A DNA stretch of 7,425 bases from positions 1 through 7,425 of the forward strand of contig USNI01000047.1 of assembly GCA_900555975.1 (NCBI GenBank), in the 5' to 3' direction. The notes beneath the pieces were generated by a model. That model saw nothing but the letters and a program-made list of their open reading frames with translations, made no database searches and was not told the origin of the DNA. This document shows positions 1-5,273 of the stretch, piece after piece. The stretch's first letter is position 1. Every line of letters begins with the position of its first letter. The position numbers and the translations under genes were made by a program. The stretch is from an uncultured Desulfovibrio sp. GTDB taxonomy: Bacteria; Desulfobacterota; Desulfovibrionia; Desulfovibrionales; Desulfovibrionaceae.

Positions 1-35
1 GATTTTATTGCCTGTATCACATCGTTGCTTTTCAT
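1..35 (-). CDS. dnaG: DNA primase DnaG, N-terminal fragment (runs off window)
   Basis: Only the first 11 codons and two bases of a twelfth are present; TC_ always encodes Ser, so the visible start is MKSNDVIQAIKS. From memory, delta-proteobacterial primases begin with a similar 'DVIQ-IKSRLDIV' helix just before the zinc-binding domain, and dnaG is the expected neighbour in an rpsU-linked operon. DnaG would make the RNA primers for replication. The ATG lies 17 nt after the mutS2 stop on the same strand, so co-transcription and possibly translational coupling are likely. No strong Shine-Dalgarno is visible (only GGGCG), which fits low expression. The identification rests on about 12 residues plus context, so it is probable rather than proven. 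The rest of the gene lies beyond base 1. Confidence 0.68.
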   Translation of the reverse strand, partial: MKSNDVIQAIK

Positions 36-52
36 GATGATACGCCCGTACT

Positions 53-2386
53 TCAGCGGAACAGCACCTGGGTCATGCCGTCGCCGCCCTGATCCTCGGG
101 AGCGGTGTGGAAGGAATCCACGCCGGGAAAGGTGCGCAGAAGTTCATGGACGGCCTTGCGCAGCGCGCCCGTGCCGCGACCATGAACGATCTCCACGCCT
201 TCCACGCCGGAAAGCAGGGACCGGTCGAGAAACTGTTCCAGTTCCGCTAATGCTAAATCAGCACGTTTCCCTCTCAAGTCAAGACGCAGAAAGGAAACTG
301 GTCCGGAAACCTTTGCCGTTACGCTGCCCTTCGGTCCGGAAGGGGCGCCGGAGGCAGGCTGAAGATCGGAAAGAGGTGCCCACATGGTCACGCCGTTCAG
401 ATCGATCTTGCCCTTGCCGTTTTTTTCGTCCAGTTCGCGCAGCACGGCCTTTCTGTTCCACATGCGGTGCAGAACTTCTCCTCCCACGGTGAAGAGCGAG
501 GGATCCGCCGCGGGCTTTTCCTCTTCCATGTCTCTGGCAGAACGGGCAAGATCCGCCCGGAGCTTCGACATTTCCTTCTGGGCCTGCTTGGCCGTAGCCT
601 TGCCGCTCTTGTAGTCGCGCATGAGCTGCTGCGACATGCGGCGCACTTCTTCATCGAGTCTCTGGCGTTCCTTTTCCAGCTTCTGCTGAAGAGATTCGCG
701 CCTGTCGCGCAGACGACGCTCTTCATCCCTGAGGCGGGAAAGTTCCTCTTCTCTTCGACGGGCAAGGTCGTTGAGCCTGTCCATCACGGCGTTCGCGTCG
801 TCGCCGTCCATGAGCAGATAATGCTCCGCACGACGCAGCACCGATTCCGGCAGACCATGTTCCCGCGCCACGTCGAGAGCCTGACTTGCGCCTACCTGAT
901 CATAGGCCAGATGAAACAGCGGCTTTCTGGTGGAGGGATCGAACAGGACGGATGCCGCCCGCACGCCTTCATGCGTGAGAGCATAGCTCTTGAGCGCGGG
1001 AAAATGGGTGGCCGTCACGGTATAGGCCCCCTTTTCCAGCAGGCCGTCCAGCACGGCCTGAGCCAGAGCCGCCCCCTGAGAGGGGTCGGTTCCGGATCCG
1101 AATTCGTCAAGCAGAACGAGGGCATGTCCGTCCAGAGAGTCCCATATGGAGGCGAGATGATGGATCTGTCCGGTAAAGGTGGAGACATGATCGTCGAGGC
1201 TCTGCTCATCGCCTATGAAGGCGTATACGCGATTCCAGAAGGGAAGGGTGGAGCCTCCGTCCGCGGGAACCGGCAGACCGGAGAGCGTCATGAGCGTTAT
1301 GAGGCCGAGCGTCTTGAGCGCCACGGTCTTGCCGCCTGCGTTGCCGCCGCTGATCACGAGCACGCGGTCACCTTCACGCAGGTTGATGTCGGCCGGCTCG
1401 ATGCGCCTGGGGCCGGCATAGTTCTTGTCCGAGGCGTGGCGGGAAGCCTCCAGCACGAGCAGAGGATGACGCGCTCCGGGAAGATGGACGGGCGTTCCTT
1501 CTTCCAGCGGAACGCAGCGTCCGGAGAGCGCGGCTCCGAGAGCGCATTTCGCCTGACCGAGATCTATGTCGACAAGCAGCTTCCAGGCGGCTTCCACCTG
1601 AGGCATTTCCTGAAGAAGAAGGCCCGCGATCATGCGCAGAACCTTGCGCTCCTCCTCTCGTTCCTGCTGCTTGAGTTCCTGCAGGCGATTGTTCTGTTCC
1701 ACCAGGAACATGGGCTCAAAATACAGTGTTTCCCCGGTATTGGAGTAGTCGTGAATGATGCCCTGGATGCGTCCCTTGAAGTTGGCCTTGAGCGGCAGCA
1801 CATACCGGTCGGACGAGAGCGTCATGTAGTCGTCCTGAAGATAGCGGCCGATGTTGTACTTCTCGGCAAATTCCTTGACCCGGCGCAGACAGTTCTGATG
1901 GATCCCTCTGAGCTCGTTTCTGACGAGAAGAAGTCCGGGAGAGCTTTCATCCTTCAGATAGCCGTCGTCGCCGACGCAGCGGAAAAGTGCGGAGAGAGAA
2001 AGCTCCGGCATGGGCTGGCTGCAGGCGAGAGCGTCGAGAAGGGGACGGCGTGCGGCTCCGGCATGAATGCTCTGGGCGGCACGCCGGGCAAGTCCCAGCG
2101 TTTCCCTGAGCGCCCACAGGCCGTCCATGTCGAGCAGAGGATCGGCATGGGTGCGTACATGGATCAGAAGACCGGAAATGTCGGGGAAGGAAAGAGGTGA
2201 GAAATCCCCTTCGGCCAGCCAGGAACGCATTTCGTCGTAGACATGCTGGGCTGTGCGTACGCGGTCCTCGTCGTCCATGGGGCGCAGCGCAAGAGCGGCT
2301 TCCCTGCCTGCCTCGGAAAGGCAGAAGTCGGAAAGTCGTTCAAGGACACGGGGAAATTCGAGAGCGTGAAGAGTCCTTTCGTCCAT
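53..2386 (-). CDS. mutS2: Endonuclease MutS2 (MutS-like ATPase with C-terminal Smr nuclease domain)
   Basis: The 777-residue product has full family length and the standard MutS2 order. It has an N-terminal core/lever region (about 1-330), an ABC-type ATPase (about 335-510), a long charged coiled coil (about 535-625), a small beta-rich linker (about 631-677) and an Smr domain (about 700-777). Visible motifs are Walker A GGNAGGKT at 347-354, the signature-like STFTGQ at 402-407, Walker B LVLLDEFGSGTDP at 423-434 and the ATPase switch TH at 460-461. The Smr motifs are LDLRG at 702-706 and HGRGTG at 735-740. MutS2 lacks the MutS mismatch-reading domain; family members act in suppressing recombination or in rescue of collided ribosomes. 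Walker A has Gly in place of the usual Pro of GPN-GGKT, and the signature has Gln where a His is common. The ATG lies 4 nt after the yqeY stop with only a weak ribosome site, suggesting translational coupling. Confidence 0.96.
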   Translation of the reverse strand: MDERTLHALEFPRVLERLSDFCLSEAGREAALALRPMDDEDRVRTAQHVYDEMRSWLAEGDFSPLSFPDISGLLIHVRTHADPLLDMDGLWALRETLGLARRAAQSIHAGAARRPLLDALACSQPMPELSLSALFRCVGDDGYLKDESSPGLLLVRNELRGIHQNCLRRVKEFAEKYNIGRYLQDDYMTLSSDRYVLPLKANFKGRIQGIIHDYSNTGETLYFEPMFLVEQNNRLQELKQQEREEERKVLRMIAGLLLQEMPQVEAAWKLLVDIDLGQAKCALGAALSGRCVPLEEGTPVHLPGARHPLLVLEASRHASDKNYAGPRRIEPADINLREGDRVLVISGGNAGGKTVALKTLGLITLMTLSGLPVPADGGSTLPFWNRVYAFIGDEQSLDDHVSTFTGQIHHLASIWDSLDGHALVLLDEFGSGTDPSQGAALAQAVLDGLLEKGAYTVTATHFPALKSYALTHEGVRAASVLFDPSTRKPLFHLAYDQVGASQALDVAREHGLPESVLRRAEHYLLMDGDDANAVMDRLNDLARRREEELSRLRDEERRLRDRRESLQQKLEKERQRLDEEVRRMSQQLMRDYKSGKATAKQAQKEMSKLRADLARSARDMEEEKPAADPSLFTVGGEVLHRMWNRKAVLRELDEKNGKGKIDLNGVTMWAPLSDLQPASGAPSGPKGSVTAKVSGPVSFLRLDLRGKRADLALAELEQFLDRSLLSGVEGVEIVHGRGTGALRKAVHELLRTFPGVDSFHTAPEDQGGDGMTQVLFR

Positions 2387-2390
2387 AGGA

Positions 2391-2843
2391 TCAGCGGGCC
2401 TGCTGAAGACGTGCCTTCACGGCGGCGCTCACGGCCTTGCCGTCCACACGGCCTTTATAGTCGCCCATCACGGACTGGATGACCTTGCCCATGCCGGACA
2501 TGTTGGTCACGCCAAGCGCGGCGATGGCGGCGTCGATGGCCGCAGCCAGTTCTTCCTCGGAAAGCGGCTCGGGAAGGTAATCCTTCAAAATGGAAAGTTC
2601 CGCGGCTTCCTTCTCGGCGAGATCGGGCCGATTGGCCGCCGTGAACTGCTCGATGGAGTCCTGACGCTGTTTGGCCTGCTTCTGGACGACGGAGGCAAGT
2701 TCTTCGTCGGTGACGGGCCGCATGAGTTCCACCTGCAGGTTCTTCGCTGCCGTCTTCAAAAGGCGCAGCACACCCAAGCGCAGGGCATCCTTGGCCTTGT
2801 AGGCGGCAATGTAGTCCTGCTCGATACGCGTTGTCAGAGACAT
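2391..2843 (-). CDS. yqeY: GatB/YqeY domain-containing protein
   Basis: The product is 150 residues, close to the 147-150 typical of free-standing YqeY proteins. It opens with MSLTTRIEQDYIAAYKAKD and then LRLGVLRLLKTAAKN, the usual N-terminal helical bundle. The second half has ILKDYLPEPLSEEEL (85-99) and NMSGMGKVIQSVMGDYKGRVDGK (114-136), the conserved C-terminal signature shared with the tail of GatB, where it helps bind tRNA for amidotransferase action. The role of stand-alone YqeY is not established, though a link to tRNA-dependent amidation is the usual suggestion. The start is the ATG at 2843, with GGGA six bases upstream. A longer frame reaching 3047 is rejected because it would translate through a terminator and lacks family similarity. 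The gene sits between rpsU and mutS2, 4 nt ahead of mutS2, behind a strong terminator hairpin. Confidence 0.93.
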   Translation of the reverse strand: MSLTTRIEQDYIAAYKAKDALRLGVLRLLKTAAKNLQVELMRPVTDEELASVVQKQAKQRQDSIEQFTAANRPDLAEKEAAELSILKDYLPEPLSEEELAAAIDAAIAALGVTNMSGMGKVIQSVMGDYKGRVDGKAVSAAVKARLQQAR

Positions 2844-2868
2844 GATAATTCCCGGGAGATGATGATTG

Positions 2869-2902
2869 AAAAAACACGGAAAGCCGAAAGGACTTCCCGT
2901 GT
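2869..2902 (-). terminator. Strong intrinsic terminator/attenuator just upstream of yqeY
   Basis: Read on the minus strand, ACACGGGAAG (2902-2893) pairs with CTTTCCGTGT (2883-2874), giving ten base pairs in RNA with one G-U wobble. Two further CC/GG pairs form inside the loop. The stem runs straight into a T6 tract (2874-2869). This is textbook Rho-independent terminator form. It ends 25 nt before the yqeY ATG, leaving too little room for a promoter between them. Transcripts carrying yqeY-mutS2-dnaG should therefore pass through it, so it probably works as an attenuator. Confidence 0.72.
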
Positions 2903-2962
2903 ATCCACCTCTATCGCCTACGAGATCGTCCGTCCCGGTTGCCGGAAAGACAAACGGGACAA

Positions 2963-3045
2963 ACACGGAAACGCTCCGCTCGTCTGCGGGAGGAGCCCCG
3001 CCAAAAAGGACGGGATGCACTCCCGTCAAAACGATGGAGCGTTCC
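2963..3045 (-). promoter_or_regulatory. Structured leader between rpsU and yqeY (candidate attenuator element)
   Basis: On the minus strand, GGAACGCTCC (3045-3036) pairs with GGAGCGTTTCC (2977-2967), 10 bp with one bulged base. This closing stem encloses two further hairpins: 3027-3009 (GACGGGA/TCCCGTC) and 3001-2986 (GCGGG/CCCGC). Together they would form a three-way junction. Its 3' strand runs into TTTCCGTGT (2971-2963), which repeats the 3' arm of the terminator at 2869-2902 and could pair over 9 bp with that terminator's 5' arm. The layout (junction, antiterminator, terminator) resembles a riboswitch or attenuator, but I recognise no known family. The pairings are seen in the sequence; the function is inferred. 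Confidence 0.4.
3003..3027 (-). terminator. Intrinsic terminator downstream of rpsU
   Basis: GACGGGA (3027-3021 on the minus strand) and TCCCGTC (3015-3009) form a perfect 7-bp GC-rich stem with a 5-nt loop. One C and then a T5 run (3007-3003) follow. It lies 72 nt past the rpsU stop and would end a short rpsU transcript. This resembles the partial terminator between rpsU and dnaG in E. coli, which keeps S21 output far above primase output. Confidence 0.62.
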
Positions 3046-3056
3046 AAACCCCTTGT

Positions 3057-3096
3057 CTTTCCGTTTCCGCATCCGGGAGGACGAAGAAACGGAAAG
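3057..3096 (-). other. 11-bp perfect hairpin directly after the rpsU stop codon
   Basis: CTTTCCGTTTC at 3057-3067 and GAAACGGAAAG at 3086-3096 are exact reverse complements separated by 18 nt, which contain a small TCC/GGA stem. The hairpin begins 2 nt beyond the rpsU stop. No T tract follows on either strand, so it is not a classical terminator. It may instead stabilise the 3' end of rpsU mRNA or mark a processing site. Confidence 0.55.
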
Positions 3097-3098
3097 GA

Positions 3099-3302
3099 CT
3101 AAGCGGCGTTCATCTTACGCATTTTCTTCAGCAGACGCTTGCGGGCGGCGGCCTTTTTCTTCTTGCGCATGACGCTCGGCTTTTCGAAGTGCTGGCGCTT
3201 CTTCATTTCAGACAAAATGCCAGCCTTTTCCACCTGCTTCTTGAAGCGGCGCAGAGCGATATCGAAGTTGTAGTCGTCTTCGTTCAGAAAGACTCCGGGC
3301 AT
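3099..3302 (-). CDS. rpsU: 30S ribosomal protein S21
   Basis: The 67-residue, very basic product begins [28 protein letters not shown], the classic S21 N-terminal helix-forming region. It continues with [19 protein letters not shown] and ends in the Arg/Lys-rich tail [18 protein letters not shown]21 sits on the 30S platform near the 3' end of 16S rRNA and helps initiation. Length and motifs match the family. The ATG at 3302 is preceded by GGGGGTGAT, a close match to the anti-Shine-Dalgarno complement, with 5 nt of spacing. The gene is first in the minus-strand cluster rpsU-yqeY-mutS2-dnaG, has its own candidate promoter, and is followed by strong hairpins that would separate its expression from the downstream genes. 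Confidence 0.97.
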   Translation of the reverse strand: MPGVFLNEDDYNFDIALRRFKKQVEKAGILSEMKKRQHFEKPSVMRKKKKAAARKRLLKKMRKMNAA

Positions 3303-3377
3303 TGGTCATCACCCCCTCTTTGCGAAATACTCTCCAAGGAGGGCGACAAAAACACCCGGCCTGAAGACAGAAAGAGG

Positions 3378-3406
3378 AAGATAGACGACTTTCCGAAAAA
3401 AGGCAA
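3378..3406 (-). promoter_or_regulatory. Candidate sigma-70 promoter for rpsU
   Basis: The minus strand has TTGCCT (3406-3401) and TATCTT (3383-3378) exactly 17 nt apart, each 4 of 6 to consensus. It lies in the 107-bp gap before rpsU, giving a predicted leader of about 70 nt. The -35 box lies just past the stop of the upstream small membrane protein gene. No clear terminator precedes it, so read-through from the HU operon is possible. Confidence 0.45.
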
Positions 3407-3409
3407 GCC

Positions 3410-3616
3410 CTAATGACTTTCCGCCGGGTGCTCCTCACCGTGGCAACCGCAGCCGCCCCGGCAGGTGTCCCAGATCGAGCGCAGGATCACATAGCCCACG
3501 CCGGTGCCGATCACGAACAGCACGAGGTAGAGCACCCCAAAGAAGACCGCGAAATCGGGGGACCACCACGGAATGTCCTGAGGAAGGGGGCTGTGGATCG
3601 TTTCGCCGTGCAACAT
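3410..3616 (-). CDS. Small single-pass membrane protein with Cys/His-rich C-terminus (unrecognised)
   Basis: The product has 68 residues. Residues 1-20 are polar and aromatic (IPWWSP at 15-20). Residues 22-45 form one strongly hydrophobic helix (FAVFFGVLYLVLFVIGTGVGYVIL) with a GxGxG stretch at 37-41. The tail RSIWDTCRGGCGCHGEEHPAESH holds Cys52, Cys56, Cys58, His59, His63 and His68, a plausible metal or haem ligand cluster. I do not recognise the family and assign no function. The gene is clearly real: AGGAG (3628-3624) lies 7 nt before the ATG and shares a base with the stop codon of the HU gene, so the two are co-transcribed and tightly coupled. The positive-inside rule does not decide topology, as charges near the helix are few (Asp21 before; Arg46 and Arg53 after). 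It may be a lineage-specific component of a membrane redox complex, but that is a guess. Confidence 0.8.
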   Translation of the reverse strand: MLHGETIHSPLPQDIPWWSPDFAVFFGVLYLVLFVIGTGVGYVILRSIWDTCRGGCGCHGEEHPAESH

Positions 3617-3627
3617 CTGCTTTCTCC

Positions 3628-3903
3628 TTACTTGTTTAGCGCATCCTTGAGCATCTTTCCGGGACGGAACCGCACCACCTTGGAGGCCGCGATGGTGATG
3701 ACATCTCCGGTACGGGGGTTGCGTCCCTGACGTTCCTGACGCGTTTCCGCAACGAATGTGCCGAAACCGGTCAAGGTGAGCTTGCCGTCTTCCGCCAGCA
3801 TTTCCTGGACGGATTCCAGCATGGCATTGAGGGAACGTTCCGCAGCCGCTTTGGTCATGTTGGCCCGGGCCGCAATCTGCGCGACGAGATCTGCCTTGGT
3901 CAT
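3628..3903 (-). CDS. hup: HU-family DNA-binding protein
   Basis: The 91-residue product has normal HU length and begins MTKADLVAQIAARANMTKAAAE, the helical dimerisation half. GFGTF at 46-50 follows, then the DNA-binding arm with RNPRTG at 61-66, including the proline (63) that intercalates at DNA kinks, and the closing VVRFRPGKMLKDALNK. HU dimers bend and compact chromosomal DNA. Two tandem ATGs occur (3906 and 3903). AAGGAG at 3915-3910 is only 3 nt from the first but 6 nt from the second, so the second is chosen, which also gives the family-typical MTK start. A longer frame reaching 4014 adds residues unlike HU and is rejected. The gene overlaps the ribosome site of the small membrane protein gene downstream. 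IHF is less likely, because the sequence follows the HU pattern without alpha- or beta-IHF-specific features. Confidence 0.95.
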   Translation of the reverse strand: MTKADLVAQIAARANMTKAAAERSLNAMLESVQEMLAEDGKLTLTGFGTFVAETRQERQGRNPRTGDVITIAASKVVRFRPGKMLKDALNK

Positions 3904-3906
3904 CAT

Positions 3907-4096
3907 CGACTCCTTCTGCTCGTTTCGGACCACGGACGGCAGGACATGGTACACCACCACGACCCGCTCCGCAATCGCGCCCGACGTCACAGGGCAGCAC
4001 CTTTTATCCGGCACAACGCCCTCTGATCATGGGGCATTTATTGGGGCAAAACTTGGCTCAGCCGTTCTTTTGGTCAATCATGTTTTTTCGGGGAAG
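3907..4096 (-). promoter_or_regulatory. Gap between ksgA and the HU gene; HU promoter presumably here
   Basis: This 190-bp stretch holds no convincing gene. On the minus strand TTGACC (4077-4072) is a fair -35 box, but the hexamer 17 nt on (AAGTTT) is a poor -10, so I mark no exact promoter. TGCCCC occurs twice 12 nt apart (near 4030-4047), and CATGAT occurs near both 4030 and 4080. These short repeats could be operator half-sites. AGGGC/GCCCT (3991-3995 and 4018-4022) is a weak inverted repeat. No intrinsic terminator follows ksgA. Confidence 0.3.
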
Positions 4097-4903
4097 TCAA
4101 CACCCCGAACGTCCAAAAATTCCGGCAAGCTGTTGAAACTGTTCCGGCGTGAGCGTCTCGGGACGCGCTTCCGGGGCGATACCCAGCCGCTCGAGCGCGG
4201 CGGCGGTGTCGTCCCTGCCCGCACGCCGGAGGATCGATTGCAGCTGCTTGCGCCGCAACTGGAAACAAAGCTTCAGTATGGAGGAAAGGGCCTTCGGGTC
4301 CGCGGGATGCCGTTCCCGAGGCAGGGGGATGAACGTGACCACGGCGGAATCCACCTTCGGAGGCGGATTGAACGCACCGGGCCCGACCACAAAGCCCCAC
4401 TCGACCCGGACATAGCTCTGGATCCAGACCGACAGCGCGCCGTAGTCCTTGGTCCCCGGCTTGGCGTACAGCCGCTCGGCCACTTCCTTCTGCACCATGA
4501 ACACCGCCCGCGTCAGGTCCGGCGTCCGGGACACGATATCCCACATGAGCGGCGAACCGACATTATAAGGCAGGTTGCTGATGATTTTCCACGGGCCTTC
4601 CAGCGACTCCCAAGGGAAGGCCAGAGCGTCGGCATTGAGCACCTGCACGGCGGGGGCGGGGCGTTCCAGCTCGGCATGATGGGCAGCCCAATAGCTGTCC
4701 TTTTCGATGAGGCGGAACTCGGCGGGGCCCCGCTCGTGGATGATGCCGGTGATGGCGCCCGGACCGGGGCCGATTTCCAACACCCGGTCCTCCGGCCCGA
4801 TCCGCAGAAGCTCCACGATACGGGCCGAGGTTTTGGCGTCTTTCAAAAAATGTTGGCCAAGGCTTTTCTTGGCCCGAGGTGCAGCAGTCAAAACATCCCT
4901 CAC
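4097..4903 (-). CDS. ksgA: 16S rRNA (adenine1518-N6/adenine1519-N6)-dimethyltransferase RsmA/KsgA
   Basis: The 268-residue enzyme uses S-adenosylmethionine to dimethylate two adjacent adenines in the 3'-terminal helix of 16S rRNA, a late 30S assembly checkpoint. Visible motifs are the N-terminal KSLGQHFLKD (13-22), the SAM-binding loop EIGPGPGAIT (43-52), the acidic LIEKD (65-69), LNADAL (89-94) and the catalytic NLPYNVGSP (110-118). Further on are FMVQKEVAERL (135-145), FNPPPKVDS (178-186) and a helical C-terminal domain ending in a short TPEQFQQLAGIF helix. Length matches the family. The start is uncertain. GTG at 4903 opens the longest frame but has no ribosome site. TTG at codon 5 (4891) has GAGG six bases upstream and would give a protein four residues shorter. 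The gene is transcribed divergently from the EF-G-like gene, from a candidate promoter about 40 bp upstream. Confidence 0.95.
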   Translation of the reverse strand: MRDVLTAAPRAKKSLGQHFLKDAKTSARIVELLRIGPEDRVLEIGPGPGAITGIIHERGPAEFRLIEKDSYWAAHHAELERPAPAVQVLNADALAFPWESLEGPWKIISNLPYNVGSPLMWDIVSRTPDLTRAVFMVQKEVAERLYAKPGTKDYGALSVWIQSYVRVEWGFVVGPGAFNPPPKVDSAVVTFIPLPRERHPADPKALSSILKLCFQLRRKQLQSILRRAGRDDTAAALERLGIAPEARPETLTPEQFQQLAGIFGRSGC

Positions 4904-4942
4904 ACGGTTCAGGGAAAAAGACGTTTTCCCATTGAAGCCGAA

Positions 4943-4970
4943 ATACTACCCGTTTCGCCCCGGCTGTCAA
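4943..4970 (-). promoter_or_regulatory. Candidate sigma-70 promoter for ksgA
   Basis: The minus strand carries a perfect -35 box TTGACA (4970-4965), a 16-nt spacer and TAGTAT (4948-4943), which matches TATAAT at four positions. Initiation near 4936 would give a leader of about 30-45 nt, depending on which ksgA start codon is used. A short, weak leader fits moderate expression of a modification enzyme. Confidence 0.5.
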
Positions 4971-5029
4971 TGATGCCCGGGGTCCGCCCCGCGCGTCCGT
5001 ACCCTTATTTGCACAAAAAGACACAAGCA

Positions 5030-5090
5030 CCGGGCTACGGTCCCGCAGCCCGGAAAAAAACACAGCAACCACGCGGGGGAAAAGACCCCC
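5030..5090. repeat. Paired inverted repeats in the divergent ksgA / EF-G-like intergenic region
   Basis: This is the central part of a 370-bp gene-free interval (4904-5273). CCGGGCT (5030-5036) and AGCCCGG (5047-5053) form a 7-bp inverted repeat with a 10-nt spacer, followed by A7 (5054-5060). GGGGG (5075-5079) and CCCCC (5086-5090) form a second, directly abutting the -35 box at 5091. On neither strand does a stem run into a T tract, so these are not intrinsic terminators. The second is placed where a regulator or an upstream element would act. No open frame here has a ribosome site. Confidence 0.4.
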
Positions 5091-5120
5091 TTGACATCTA
5101 TAGAGACTACTCCCTATGAC
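5091..5120 (+). promoter_or_regulatory. Sigma-70 promoter for the EF-G-like gene
   Basis: A perfect TTGACA (5091-5096) is followed after 18 nt by TATGAC (5115-5120), 4 of 6 to the -10 consensus. Predicted initiation near 5127 gives a long leader of about 147 nt before the ATG at 5274. The full -35 match suggests a strong promoter. Confidence 0.55.
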
Positions 5121-5126
5121 AAACGG

Positions 5127-5273
5127 TAAGAACAGATCGAAAGCGGGCCCGCCGTGCGCGGGGCCTCACGGAGATCCTTATTTCCCGTGCCCCGTTGCGC
5201 GGGGAACATAACGGCACTCCCTCCGGGGTGACCCGGAAGGAACTGGTAACACCCACAGAAGCAGGAGAGGACT
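5127..5273 (+). promoter_or_regulatory. Structured 5' leader and ribosome site of the EF-G-like gene
   Basis: The predicted leader holds three hairpins. GGCCC (5146-5150) pairs with GGGCC (5161-5165), inside which lies the palindrome GCGGGCCCGC (5143-5152). CCCCG (5190-5194) pairs with CGGGG (5200-5204). TCCGGG (5222-5227) pairs with CCCGGA (5232-5237) around a GTGA loop, a GNRA-type tetraloop, and the stem continues past one mismatch through CC/GG (5219-5220 with 5239-5240). A strong ribosome site AGGAG (5263-5267) sits six bases before the ATG. No leader peptide and no known riboswitch class is recognised. The structures may tune mRNA stability or translation. Confidence 0.4.

Noticed and set aside
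467..2200. 577-codon open frame on the plus strand opposite mutS2
   Set aside because: It is antisense to an unmistakable MutS2, has no recognisable domain or ribosome site, and its composition is what GC-rich codon use creates in the opposite frame.
2844..3047. N-terminal extension of the YqeY protein to 218 residues
   Set aside because: It would be translated across two terminator hairpins, lacks a ribosome site and has no counterpart in the family. The ATG at 2843 gives the normal 150 residues.
3395..3412. Terminator after the small membrane protein gene (T6 on the minus strand)
   Set aside because: The T run is preceded only by GGC-TT-GCC, whose 2-nt loop cannot close a hairpin. It is better explained as part of the rpsU promoter spacer.
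3387..3423. Direct repeat GACTTTCCG (3387-3395 and 3415-3423) near the rpsU promoter
   Set aside because: Nine bases with one copy lying inside a coding sequence is within chance expectation; no further support for an operator.
3904..4014. Longer HU start adding 37 residues
   Set aside because: HU proteins begin at the MTK/MNK segment, and AAGGAG is correctly spaced for the ATG at 3903.
5030..5060. Inverted repeat followed by A7 as a terminator
   Set aside because: An A run after the stem on the plus strand is not a U tract. On the minus strand the T7 precedes the stem, so neither direction gives a terminator.
3758..5119. 453-codon plus-strand frame spanning HU and ksgA
   Set aside because: It runs antisense to two conserved genes and into a promoter region, with no recognisable motif or start signal.
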